Assembly: GCF_029784155.1 (NCBI RefSeq)
Contig: NC_073691.1
Coordinates: 124,682,714-124,746,713, forward strand
Length of the DNA stretch: 64,000 nt
Direction of reading: 5' to 3'
Origin: Uranotaenia lowii
Lineage: Eukaryota; Arthropoda; Insecta; Diptera; Culicidae
Below are positions 11,277 to 22,697 of the stretch, piece after piece (position 1 is the first letter of the stretch; each line of letters starts with the position of its first letter). The translations under genes and the position numbers were made by a program. The notes beneath the pieces were generated by a model, which was not told where the DNA came from, did not search any database, and saw nothing but the letters and a program-made list of their open reading frames with translations.

Positions 11277-12230
11277 GTACCGTAAACTGGGGGTACTTTG
11301 ATCACCGGGGTAACTTTGATCAACATAAAATTTTTGCAGATAATCATCATGAACTAAGCAAAAAGTTAAAATATCTGAAAACTGTTTACTACGTTTGAAA
11401 GCCTATAAACTTAGTTACGAATAAGCTAAATTTGGTTTTTATTAGAAGATTTTTGATATTCCTAATAATGTAATTTTAAAAACTTAAAATATCTGGTTTT
11501 TCGAAGGCTCACAAACAAACATCTCTCCTGATCAAATTCAAGCATTTAGGAGCAAATGGGTTGTTTAATGTGAAAGTTCAACTTTTTTCTTTGTTTAGGT
11601 TTAGTTTAAGTGTCATTTTTAAGGTCATTTGGTGATAATGTTTTAATATTGGAAAAAAACGGTGTATTTCCATGAGAAACCCTGTATAGTAAAAATGGCT
11701 AAAACCCTATCAAATGGTTCAATTTGAAGAAAAAAAAATTACATGGGAACAGTGCGAGGATCTAGGGAATTGCATGAAGGTAAAATTTTATTTGTTTTTA
11801 GGCCAAAAAAAAATTGAGAAATGTTTATAATTTTACCCCTAGATGTATGCAGCAACATGGTCCATCTTTTGACTATAAATGTTTTTGAAAAAAAAAGTTG
11901 AAAAACTGGGTATAGTCCTAATAGAAATTACTGTTATTAATGTTTATGCTTTTTGTGCTTATTGGCACCATAACAAAATTTTTGAAGATGTTGCGGTACT
12001 TAAAAACCACAGTGATCAAAGTCACCCCGAAACTCGAAATCTGGTTTTGTAACAAACATTCAATTATTACCACCAATGTCTTTTAAATTTACTACAATCA
12101 ATGATCATGTTTGATACTCCTCACCTCAGTAAGGGTTTTAAAAATTTTAGATATTACGGAAAAGCAACCCCTACCAAAATATTCAGAAATGAATGTAAAA
12201 ACTGATCAAATTTCCCCCAGTTTACGGTAC
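11277..12230. mobile_element. 954-bp TIR element, GTACCGTAAACTGGGGG family
   Basis: Perfect 17-bp terminal inverted repeats GTACCGTAAACTGGGGG bound the element, and both ends continue with a form of TTTGATCA. No open frame longer than background. Fragments lie at 15555-15900 (reverse) and 32447-32670. The length and organisation resemble the CCGTCAA family at 22698-23654, suggesting a related group of long MITEs. Confidence 0.8.
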
Positions 12231-12325
12231 ATACTTGAATATGTCTGAAGAATCAAAAAATAATATAGAAACTTTTCATAAATAGTGTCTGTTCTGCACT
12301 AGTACATTTGCATAGTATTTGTAGG

Positions 12326-12741
12326 TACAGACCCCGTTCGTTTGTGACAACATGCCCGTAAATTTTATGTTGCCAAAATCGAGTGTTTCCATAATCGAAC
12401 GGTTTTTCTGTCACTTTTTTATTTTTGATTTTTAACTTGAAATTAGTCAAAATTGATATAAAACCTTATATTAGCATAAATTTTTTCAATTTGACTCAAC
12501 TATATTGATTTCAAGCAGTAAAACATGGAAAAAACCATGTTTTTACTGTTTAAAACTATTAAAGTTAAGTCGAATTGAACCATTTCATGCTAATATTACG
12601 TTTTACATTAATTTTGATTAATTTGAAATGAAAATAAAAAAGACAAAAAAAAACCGTCTTTTTTGGATGATGCCAAAAACGAATGGTTTTCGCTCCGATG
12701 TTGCCAAAATTGAATGTTGCCAAAATCGAACGGGGTCTGTA
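12326..12741. mobile_element. 416-bp MITE, TACAGACCCCGTTCG ends
   Basis: Begins TACAGACCCCGTTCG and ends with its complement CGAACGGGGTCTGTA. GTTGCCAAAATCGAA motifs lie just inside the right end. The terminal TA suggests TA target duplication, and the element contains a hairpin at 12512-12553 (AAACATGG/CCATGTTT). A right-end remnant of the same family is at 31261-31313. No transposase. Confidence 0.8.
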
Positions 12742-13956
12742 TTGGAATTTTGACAAATTTATTTGTTTGGTTGGCTACAGGTTTTAAACTTTCAGTACAT
12801 TCGCCGCTATAAGAATTTCCAAAAAGATGTCTTTCCAGTTTTCCATTACGCTGATAGGATGTCTAGAGAACATCATGAAAGTGCCACTCTTGCTAAATCA
12901 AGTGACGCGTCACGAATCACTCATTCATCTCCCACACAAATACTTGGTTTTTTTTTCGTGAAACACGTAACATGAACGCTGTTTGTGGCCACCAGCACCG
13001 GCAGACGGGTGAAACACCTACATGATGACGGTATCAGGACATGTGCGTGTTTCAGGGTAATTACCCTGCCAGGATATTATGTACGTAGGTACTTACTTTA
13101 TATACGTTCTTTCGGGCTACGGAAAACTATTTTCTCTTCCCTTCACTATTTTTCGTCCCCCCTCATATTTTTTTTTCTAGTCGCTAGCCAGAAGGATATT
13201 TAATGTCGTACTTTGAAGGTTGAGGTTTTTGTTCACCTAAGAGCTACTATTCATCGACTTTGATTAATAGTGTTGCTGTTGAAATGAATGAACAAATACG
13301 TTCCATTGTTACCGTCGAGAGTCTGGTAGTGGTATATTTTTTCTGAGTCTATTTCATGACAAAAACATTACTGTAATGACTGGATTGAGGCGTAATTATA
13401 GTCTGTAAATTTCAGTCAAGTGCAGGTCGAGTGTGAATATTAGAACGAAACGTAAGAGTCACGTGACACAAATTAACCCTTTGGAAAATGAACTTCTGAA
13501 TATTTTTCTTCCACAGATTTGATACTAAGTGACGACATAACTTAGGAATGTTTTCGTTGATTATTACAAGCTTAATGATAACGCCTATCAAAGTTCCTAC
13601 CCTAATTGAACAGTCAATCACTTGACAAATTACTCATTAATCCCGACAGCAAATCAGACCCAAACAAATCACGACCGTCCAATTTGAGTTGCTTAGATCA
13701 GCCTTTCACCCTACACCACCGCCCAAAATTGCGTAGGGATGAAACTCAGAACATCTCGGGATGTCTTTGAAGATGCGAACATCTGAAAGTTAAAAAAGAA
13801 GTCACCCTTATCGAGAATTCGTGATTTTTTTTTCCTTTCTTCTCGGTTGCCTTCACTGTTTTCCGCATAATCAATTCGATTGGATAAGCTGATGTACAAA
13901 CAGAATGGTGGTGTTGGTGTGAGGTTGTTCAGCAGCCTGTTTCGGCCATACTTCGG
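12742..13956. other. No gene recognised
   Basis: Mixed-composition, apparently single-copy sequence with short overlapping frames only. Confidence 0.3.
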
Positions 13957-14879
13957 ATGGTGAAGATGAACCATTTCCGACCGTTTTTTTGTTGTGCTCT
14001 ATGTTGAAATTTCGTTCTGGTAACAACTAAGCCAGGCTGAGGGGAATCTTCAAACCCTATTGAAGTGTTAGATTAAAGGGCAACAAACTGTTGCTAGAAC
14101 ATTTTCACAGCTGAAATATTTATAAATATAACGTCATATCTGATAATAACGAAAATCGTTACAGTAATTAGGCGCCTGAATTCATACTTTTCATTTGATG
14201 CCGAATTTTTCCCATTCTTACCTAGAGACAAACGCTAAGGATTTTATCAGGAAAATAAGGAATCGTTTTGTTAGACCAGTGGTTTTCAAAGTGGTCCCTA
14301 CTGCCCCAGGAGGGGACGGAGGGGCGTTGGAAGGCATAAGGGGCGGTGAGTTTATATTGATTTATTTTGAAAGACCCTAAAATTGAAATAACAGATCAAT
14401 TTTTTCTTCGCTTCAATTGAAACTATTAGAAAAACGTTGATAAAGGTTATACGGTCAAAATTTGGTCAATATCAACTTGACGTATTTCTTTCAATTTTGC
14501 ATTTAAAAAACCTGAACACCCCTCATTTTGAAGGTGTGTGTGTGTGTAGAATGTTGCTCCTATTTTGATTTAGGAACTCACTCTTCAGTTGTCAAAATGC
14601 CGTCCAAGGAAGAAGAGCAGCGTTTCAAAATTTTGTTCGCGCATCGCGAAAATCCAAGCTACTCGCACGCAAAGCTGGTAAAATCGCTAAAAGTTGCCAA
14701 ATCAACCGTTACAAATGTAATTTAAGTGTTTGGGGAACGTTTGTCGACAGCCAGGAAGTCTGGATCGGGGGGAAATCGAAAACCGGAAGCCGCTGAGACG
14801 ACAAAGAGAGTTGCCGGTAGTTTCAAGCGAAAGCCTAACCTCTCTCTCCGTGATGCCTGGGTGTATCGTCTACAACCGT
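13957..14879. repeat. 923-bp duplicated block, copy 1
   Basis: Matches 16874-17796 with constant offset 2917 and no difference that I could see. It includes about 490 bp upstream DNA, with a CAGTGGTTTTCAAAGTGG phrase at about 14277 that recalls a hAT terminus, plus the 5' half of the mariner element that starts at 14449. The mariner 3' half is present only here, so this is the source copy. Confidence 0.9.
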
Positions 14880-15316
14880 GCATCGAGCCAAAAAACGAGC
14901 CGGACTATCGACTTACAAGAAGGTAGTGACTCCAAATTGCGATGATGAACAAAATACGACGGCCAAAGCCCAAGGACAAGAACCCTCCCAACACGCTAGA
15001 GCTCCGCCCAATTGAGAAATACTATTGTCAAGCGGAGCCTAAAGAAGACCAAAAAAACTGCTAAGGACGAGCAGCAGTTTAAGGCAAACTGGCTTTCTGC
15101 GGCGAAGAAGTGGACAAGGTGGCTGTACAAAATCTGATGGCAGGGGTTAGGCCCGTAAGGCCCGGCAATTCGGATTTGGAAAAGCGGAAGCCTAACTGAA
15201 TATTTTTCCTAAATTTCATACTAATTAAACTAGAAAAAGAAATTTAATTTGATTTTTTAAAATAAACGATTTCACCGATTTACACGCGTTTTCCCGTGAC
15301 CAAATTTTGACCGTAT
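14449..15316 (+). mobile_element. Defective mariner (ITmD37E-like) element, 868 bp
   Basis: Terminal inverted repeats ATACGGTCAAAATTTGGTCA (14449) and complement (ends 15316). An ATG at 14597 opens MPSKEEEQRFKILFAHREN, the helix-turn-helix start of the transposase. The frame stops at TAA 14723-14725, then continues as VFGERLSTARKSGSGGNRKP. Further on it is frame-shifted. It jumps by a large deletion from the linker (about 14965) straight to LELRPIEKY (about 14997-15025), so the first two catalytic Asp residues are missing. Non-functional. Confidence 0.85.
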
Positions 15317-15554
15317 CACCCATTAAGAAATTGATTCTTAACACATTGCGGAAAAAATACGAGATATCTTGTATTTGGTCGCCCCAAATCTGTTATATTT
15401 CGAAGCAAAACTCTTTTTTTTATAAATTTTATAAATTAACTTTATTCGGCAAAATTGAACACAAAACTTGCCGTATCTCAAATTAGCTAACTTTGTTGAA
15501 TTTGGTTCAATGATTTCTTAGATATAGAATTCCGAATTGTGGTGTATCTTGGAT
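15317..15554. other. No gene recognised
   Basis: Short AT-rich spacer between the mariner and the MITE fragment. Confidence 0.3.
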
Positions 15555-15900
15555 AAGGGTTTGCTTTTTTGTTACATTTAAAAGTTTTGAATTACTTACT
15601 GAGGTAAGGAGTAGAAATCATGATCATTGGTAGCAGAATATTCAAACGAAATTAGTAACTATAACTAAATGTTTGTTACCAGATTTTATGTTTCGGGGTA
15701 ATTTTGATCACTATGGTTTTAATGTATCTCAACATCTACAAAATTACGGTTTTGATGCCAATTAGTATTGAAGGCTCAAAACACCAATAACAGTAGTTTT
15801 TTGTTAAGACTCAATTGAATTTTTCAACGTTTTTTTTCAAAAACAAATATACTTAAAAGATGGACTATGTTACTGCATACATTCAGGGGTATGCAATAAA
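15555..15900 (-). mobile_element. Fragment of the GTACCGTAAACTGGGGG family
   Basis: Reverse complement of roughly 11830-12180: the phrases TACTGAGGTAAGGAG, TTTCGGGGTAATTTTGATCAC and TGGACTATGTTACTGCATAC align in order. Both termini are missing. Confidence 0.65.
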
Positions 15901-16686
15901 CCCCCGAGCTTTTATCAAAGAGCAGAGTATTTGAATTATAGGGTACCGTAATCACGCGTGAACGTACCCCCACGCCGGGCATGATGACGTAGTTGTTATG
16001 AGATTCTTCATACATTCCAAAGGAATAAAAAATAAATCTACGTTTTTCGTCATTTACATACAAAAGTCCAGTAATTAGTGTTAAAGATCTAAAGTTGGTG
16101 TTGAAGCAATTGATTTCAGTATGAAATGTATTGAATAAAGAGCTTGGAATCATTCCACAACTCGAATAAGAAAATAGTTACGAGAAAAGATGATTTATCG
16201 ATTTCATATTTTACTGTTAACGAGCTCAAAATTTGCGTTTTAAATGATTCATTAGAACTATTAAATGTGTCCTCATGCGATATTTTTAATTTTTAGGCCA
16301 AGAATTTGCTTAGAAATAATTTCGAGTAATAACAATTTCCCCGAATAATTAGACGTTTCCGCGATAAATTAGCATTTTAGGCAGAACCGCAAACCAAACC
16401 ATGTTTTGAAAGAAGCTCATAAATCAGAGAAGTTGAATTTATGAATTTGAGGACAGTGGCATACAAGTTACTGGCATAAATAGTAATTTTTATGGAAAAA
16501 CTGAAGAATTCGGTACAATGCTTGCTACTTTTCATAACAACTACGTCATCATTCTGGAAATCTGCCAACCAATATGACGGATGAGGTAACCTGTTATTTC
16601 GAAGAACTTTGATCAAAGAGCACAAAAAGAGAGAAAAAATGCACACATAAAAACATATTTTTTTATTGAGTCACATCAGCGGTATT
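15901..16686. other. No gene recognised
   Basis: AT-rich; frames on the minus strand (15824-16153, 16377-16646) show no domain. Confidence 0.3.
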
Positions 16687-16867
16687 CAATTCAAATTTTA
16701 CATTTCAAAAAAATGTTTGCACGTGTATTTCGATGAAACAAGTTGAAGAATCCTACATCATGTAAAATAAAATATTTAGGTTTGAATTTTACTTAGATTT
16801 TGGATATACCGTCAAACGGGGTATCATGCAACAGCAGGGTTAGATGAAGGTTGCCAGATTGCCCGGT
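16687..16867. repeat. 181-bp direct repeat, left copy
   Basis: Identical as far as I can read to 17800-17980 (offset 1113). It flanks the inserted 923-bp block on the left. It contains the left terminus of the CCGTCAA family and stops inside a GCCCGG element. Confidence 0.9.
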
Positions 16868-16873
16868 GGGTTC

Positions 16874-17796
16874 ATGGTGAAGATGAACCATTTCCGACCG
16901 TTTTTTTGTTGTGCTCTATGTTGAAATTTCGTTCTGGTAACAACTAAGCCAGGCTGAGGGGAATCTTCAAACCCTATTGAAGTGTTAGATTAAAGGGCAA
17001 CAAACTGTTGCTAGAACATTTTCACAGCTGAAATATTTATAAATATAACGTCATATCTGATAATAACGAAAATCGTTACAGTAATTAGGCGCCTGAATTC
17101 ATACTTTTCATTTGATGCCGAATTTTTCCCATTCTTACCTAGAGACAAACGCTAAGGATTTTATCAGGAAAATAAGGAATCGTTTTGTTAGACCAGTGGT
17201 TTTCAAAGTGGTCCCTACTGCCCCAGGAGGGGACGGAGGGGCGTTGGAAGGCATAAGGGGCGGTGAGTTTATATTGATTTATTTTGAAAGACCCTAAAAT
17301 TGAAATAACAGATCAATTTTTTCTTCGCTTCAATTGAAACTATTAGAAAAACGTTGATAAAGGTTATACGGTCAAAATTTGGTCAATATCAACTTGACGT
17401 ATTTCTTTCAATTTTGCATTTAAAAAACCTGAACACCCCTCATTTTGAAGGTGTGTGTGTGTGTAGAATGTTGCTCCTATTTTGATTTAGGAACTCACTC
17501 TTCAGTTGTCAAAATGCCGTCCAAGGAAGAAGAGCAGCGTTTCAAAATTTTGTTCGCGCATCGCGAAAATCCAAGCTACTCGCACGCAAAGCTGGTAAAA
17601 TCGCTAAAAGTTGCCAAATCAACCGTTACAAATGTAATTTAAGTGTTTGGGGAACGTTTGTCGACAGCCAGGAAGTCTGGATCGGGGGGAAATCGAAAAC
17701 CGGAAGCCGCTGAGACGACAAAGAGAGTTGCCGGTAGTTTCAAGCGAAAGCCTAACCTCTCTCTCCGTGATGCCTGGGTGTATCGTCTACAACCGT
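16874..17796. repeat. 923-bp duplicated block, copy 2 (inserted)
   Basis: A copy of 13957-14879 placed between two 181-bp direct repeats, with short filler (GGGTTC on the left, CTA on the right). It breaks off inside the mariner transposase, so it did not move as a mariner. Confidence 0.9.
17366..17796 (+). mobile_element. 5' fragment of mariner (copy of 14449-14879)
   Basis: Carries one terminal repeat and the transposase N-terminus (ATG at 17514), then ends abruptly. The in-frame stop is shared with the source copy. Confidence 0.85.
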
Positions 17797-17799
17797 CTA

Positions 17800-17980
17800 C
17801 AATTCAAATTTTACATTTCAAAAAAATGTTTGCACGTGTATTTCGATGAAACAAGTTGAAGAATCCTACATCATGTAAAATAAAATATTTAGGTTTGAAT
17901 TTTACTTAGATTTTGGATATACCGTCAAACGGGGTATCATGCAACAGCAGGGTTAGATGAAGGTTGCCAGATTGCCCGGT
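17800..17980. repeat. 181-bp direct repeat, right copy
   Basis: Right partner of 16687-16867. From 17981 it continues into the rest of the host element, so this copy is the one in its original context. Confidence 0.9.
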
Positions 17981-18558
17981 TTCATCCGGGTTTGCCCGGA
18001 TATTTAATACTAAATTTAAGAACAGTCCGGCCCGGCCCGGTTGCCCTGATTTCATTGAAAACTGCCCGGATTTTGCCCGGATTTATTCACTATATTTGGC
18101 AAATTAAACAAAAAAAAAACAACAAACACCTCCAAAACGATTTTTTTAGCAAGTTTTATAATGGTTAGTTTTAGAACGGTTTTTTGGAAGCCTAAAATTC
18201 GGTTCAAAATTAATCAATGAGTTTTGACGAAAAAAAAAATTACACCGTCTTAGCCGATTTAGGCTTTACAGACTGAATAAATGACGTGGACAACTTAAGA
18301 TTAACATTTAACACCCAGTTCCGAGATGGGAATCGAACCCATGCCATCGGTGAACCAGGGATTACCGTCTTACCACGCTAACCACTCGACCACCGAGACA
18401 TGTTAGGGAATTTCTGAGTTTTGACAAAATTTGCCTGGATATTGCCCGGATTTATGGTCGTCAATATGAAATCGAATGCCCGGATTTTGCCAGGTGTTTA
18501 TATAAAAATTGCCCGGTTTGTCCGGCCCGGACACGTGCTGAAAAAAATCTGGCAACCT
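17961..18558. mobile_element. AGGTTGCCAGATT-ended element rich in GCCCGG (nested)
   Basis: Ends AGGTTGCCAGATT and AATCTGGCAACCT are inverted repeats, followed inward by repeated TTGCCCGG on both arms. A second, partial copy at 32865-33184 has the same interior but lacks the SINE, which dates the SINE as younger. Confidence 0.75.
18238..18402 (-). mobile_element. tRNA-derived SINE (minus strand)
   Basis: On the minus strand the head has a polymerase III A box (GGTCGAGTGGTTAGCG) and a B box (GGTTCGATTCC) inside a T-arm ATGGG-TTCGATT-CCCAT, with a longer variable region as in tRNA-Ser/Leu. The acceptor stem does not pair, so it is not a working tRNA. A tRNA-unrelated body of about 75 bp follows. 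It is absent from the related element at 32.9-33.2 kb, supporting an insertion. Confidence 0.65.
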
Positions 18559-18801
18559 TAGGTTTAGATACAACATTTGTATACCACAACCCTCATTCAA
18601 TTTTTATTTGAATATACTGTAATAAAGTTATCATTGAATGATAACAAATTGATGTATACTTTTTAACATCGTGAATGAGTTTTTAAAGTTTAAGATTTTA
18701 GAAGCCATTGAAGTTGAAAAGTGTTGCATGTTGCCCCGGTTGACGGTATCCGGGCGTTTTTTCTCGATATCTAGGCAACCTGACTTGACTTTTCCTTCTT
18801 A

Positions 18802-19691
18802 AGGGAGAATGGGGGTACTTGATTTTGATAAAAAAAATGCAGATCGCCGTCTTTTGCATTTTCTGACAACGTGTAATTTCAAGTTTATATGCTGCAAAAG
18901 TAAGATCGATACTTAAGCCCGTAGATGAACTAGAAGCGTTTTCGTGGGACTATAAAAATTGTGATATGCATTTTGAAAGTTAAAGGAGACTTTAATCAGG
19001 GTGCCCTAAGCTTTGGCAAAAATCGTGCAAAAAATTCATTGATTTTTTGGCCATATTAGTTTTTATTTCACAGTTTATTAGTGTCAGAAAAAAAGAATTA
19101 TAAAAGGTTGTCTACTACTTTATATTTATTGCATACTTAAAACTGCAATTTTCTAATTTTCAGATAAAATCACTTTTCTGAGTCCTCTTTATCAGGAAAT
19201 TACCGCATGAAAAAAAAATCATTTAATAAATATTAATAATTTCGTGCTAAGCCATGATCAACATCCATTTAGAAGAGAAATTTACCTTTTTGGACTCGAG
19301 GGATTAAGTGAACCCAAAACATACCTTATGAAAAACTTTTCCTTAAAAAAATTGAGAGTTTAATATTTCTGAGAAAATATGGAATTAAGAAATTCATATT
19401 ATAATCTAACGACTGCCATATTGGAACAAATATTTTTATTATGATTTTTTTTGTGTAGGAAACATTTAAAAATGATAAAAAAAGATCTTCAAGTCACATT
19501 CTGTTAAATTTTTCAAACAAAATGCAATAGTTGAAAAAAATACATTTTTAAATGTTTTTGAGAAAACAGGTTTGCTGTTTTGTTCTATTTGGCAAACTTT
19601 TCTAGAACATTTGATCTGTGTAAGACATTACAGTTTCGAGATATTGCTAAGGAAAAAAGTATCCCCAGGGATCAAGTATCCTCATTCTCCT
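18802..19691. mobile_element. 890-bp TIR element, GAGAATGxGGxTACTTGAT family
   Basis: Left GGGAGAATGGGGGTACTTGA and right ATCAAGTATCCTCATTCTCC are inverted repeats. Related copies: 33931-34914 (opposite orientation, near full length) and 3448-3875 (partial). No transposase. Confidence 0.75.
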
Positions 19692-20335
19692 CTACTCTTT
19701 TGGAAAAGTTTTTCATTGTACTTTTTTTAGCATTGTGGGATATGGTAGCAACACTTAAAATAATTCGCACTAGTTACATGAGCACTTTCATATCACTGAC
19801 ACTGAGTGAGTAATGGTTTGGTGCAAGGCCGTGCCATGGGGGCTGAATATGCAATTTAGATTCAATATTCTAATTATGGACGTACTAAAGATGGTGCTAC
19901 GGTAGGGTTACCATACGTACTCTTTTAAGAGTACATGTAATCTTTTTTTATCGAAAAATGGGCGTACTCTTCTTTTTGTGAAATTTTACTTTTTTTTTTG
20001 TTGAAAGACATTTGATCAGAAAAATCGACGTATTTCTTCCATTTTATGAAGTTGTTTTAGATCTTAAGCAAAAACTACGAAAGGAATACAACTTACGAAA
20101 AATTATTTTAACATTTTGTTCTAATAATCATGCATTTTTAGTCGTTATTATTATAAACAGTGAGTGCGATAAGCGCCTTTGAGTATGCAAGCAGTAATCA
20201 AAATGCACAAAATTTAGGTAAAGAACAAGAATATTTTAAAAGTAAATTGTCATGTAAGTCACATAATTTCCAAGACATTGACAGTTTTCGATTGAATTGA
20301 AATATCTCGGTGCCTCAGATAGCACGAAATATGTA
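19692..20335. other. No gene recognised
   Basis: AT-rich; a short hairpin GTACTCTT-TT-AAGAGTAC lies at about 19918-19935. Nothing else. Confidence 0.3.
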
Positions 20336-20695
20336 CAGTAGAACCCTGCTTATCCGAGCTGCTATTTTCATTCAAAATGCATGTTAAAATGTGTTTTATC
20401 ATTGCGATATATTGTTCAAGTATTAAATCTTGAGGGAGAATGACCTTAATAGGTTAAATCCTAAAAAAAAACGGTATTCCATTGACATTTTTGGTAAGTT
20501 CAAAATCTAAACTTGCCAGAAACGCCAGATAAATAGAAAAAAAAATTATGTATTTGAGAACCGAGCTATGCGCCTGAATGATATGCAAAACTAGAGCAAA
20601 AGGATTGAGTTTGTCAATATATTTCGTGTAATCCGAGGTTTCATTTATTCGAGGTGGTCCTCCCCCGACTTCCTCGGGTAAGAAGGGTTCTACTT
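20336..20695. mobile_element. pogo/Tigger-type MITE, 360 bp
   Basis: Left end CAGTAGAACCCTGCTTATCCG and right end GGGTAAGAAGGGTTCTACTT are inverted repeats with TA on both sides (20334-20335, 20696-20697). TIRs of the CAGTAGAACC...TATCCG kind and TA duplications are known for pogo-like elements. No coding capacity. Confidence 0.7.
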
Positions 20696-22697
20696 TACAT
20701 CCTTTTGCATACCATCTGGGCGCAAAGCTTCAAAAATATAAGGATAATGTGTCAACCTGATGGCTGGGACAACGCGGGAGCTCAGAAAACTGGAGTTCGG
20801 CTGAACGGGATTCTACTGTTCAACGTTTCTGCTAACTTTTGGATAAATGATCACAGACATAAATTACAATTTTGCATTGAGACACTCAGATAAAAACGAT
20901 TTTTTGCCTAAATCATTTCATCAATTGTTTCAAAATAATATAAATGTTTCAATAGCTATTTTTATGCCTTGCCAATCGAAAACTGTTCGAAACCATGAAA
21001 ACTTAGATGAGTATCTCGCACTCTCCTTGCGAATGTCTGGAATGGTTAGCTTAAGAACACTTGTTTACCATTCCAGAATTGTTTCCACATATATCTACAC
21101 TAGGCAATTCCGAGCATTTTTCTCAAAAACTGGTCAAATCCTAAATGCTAAGTTTCAATCCATCCACACAAAATCCGTGCCAAATTCATACAATATTAAA
21201 AAAAAAAATCTTGAGCAAAAGTCAGTGTCGAAGCTCATCAGCTCATCAAGCTTTCAAGTATTTTATTGGCGTAGGTTCATCGGAGAAAAAAATAAAACTC
21301 AGGTAAGAACAAGGTGGTAAGTGAATCTAGACCATAACAAAGGTCAAGGTAGCAATCCAGGTGGCGTTTCTTCACAAATTCTGCATCATCAAAATATATT
21401 GTAATTTGGAAATACTTTTTTGGTTGAAACAATTGAGGAAAGACAACGTAGAAGCAATAGCACAAAACCAACAACTACTTTGACGTGGTAAATTGGCAAT
21501 TTTGAAATCAAAGAAATAAATTAAACAGAATTATTTTTATTTTGAGTATACACAGGATACTTTTGGGCATTTTAGAATATTTTTTTATGAAAATTCTTAA
21601 ATTTATTTCATCCGTGATTTCTATATCTTTCTACTCTAGCGTCAAGTTGTTTGAACAGATAGTAATTTAAACCGTTTGTAGGAAAGCTTTAAAAATATGG
21701 AAAGGAAAAGTTCAACGAAACACCACTTCGTTTTCTTTTCTAAAAATACCTAAAGATTTTTTTTATTTTTTTCAAATTAGCTCTCGTACAGATTCAACCA
21801 ACAATTGCCCTGCTCACTGTCGATTAGCAAATCGATTCTTTCGGTGATGATTCGATCATTTGCTACCTCCTCGAATTCTTGCACCGTCAGTGGGTAATTG
21901 ATGACCCGAAGCAATTGCAGCTATGTTGAAGCGTTTACATTTTTTTTGTGATTCCGTTTATTTTTTTTTATCTTATAACCAAACCATGCTTCGGTTCAAT
22001 AACCGAATCAATCGAAACTGGAGCTCATTGATTCATCATGATTGCCTTTGAATGGCGCTAATTTAGCGCACCTGGGTTGTGAGAAAAAGTTGGCATCAAT
22101 GAGTTGAGGCTCATTGAACGTTGGGTCGAGTCCAGTTTTGAGGAATCATTGCAAGCTAAACATAGAGATAATTCCGATTATTTGAGTAGTGATAATCATT
22201 GCACAGTTTGAATCAAATTTGCGTTTAGAGGAAACAATGTGGTGGAACTTTTTGAAGACTCAGCAATATTAATTTTGATGGAGGTTAAAGCTCATATTAG
22301 CGATTCTAATTTATGTTAAATGGCATTCAGAATTGATGATTCATATTCGCCTTTATATAAAATCTGGACTTGAAACCAGTTGAAATCAAAAATGAATTTT
22401 TCGAAGAAGAAAAATTCTCTAGAGAGATAGAATTTAAAAGCAATCCGTCGTTCAAAGTCTCTTCATGCGGATGGATCACTGGCAAGGCTGGCACATCTTA
22501 TGAATAGATAATGAGCTGTCGTTGTTGCGGATATGATCTCAACAGAGATGGAAAACAAACTTATGTTTTAAGACTTGATTAAAGTAATGGAAAGCTGTAA
22601 ATTTGGCTCGATATCGCTTAGCTGGAAGTGCTGAAAACTTTGGTTTCCCGCTCACGTTCTCTGTGCCGAAATTTCGTTGGAGGTTGAAATTTTCAAA
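20696..22697. other. No gene recognised
   Basis: AT-rich. The frame 20847-21320 (157 codons) has no recognisable domain and an AT-driven composition. Sequence around 21780-22140 is less AT-biased and looks single-copy. Confidence 0.3.

Larger units (their letters stand above)
17920..18748. mobile_element. CCGTCAA-family TIR element with nested insertions
   Basis: Left end TACCGTCAAACGGGGTATCA and right end GCATGTTGCCCCGGTTGACGGTA form imperfect inverted repeats like those of 22698-23654. The AT-rich tail 18595-18720 also resembles that element's right part. Most of the interior is replaced by the GCCCGG element and a SINE. Confidence 0.7.

Noticed and set aside
18310..18402. A working tRNA gene on the minus strand
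   Set aside because: A and B boxes are good, but the acceptor stem does not pair and unrelated SINE body follows directly.
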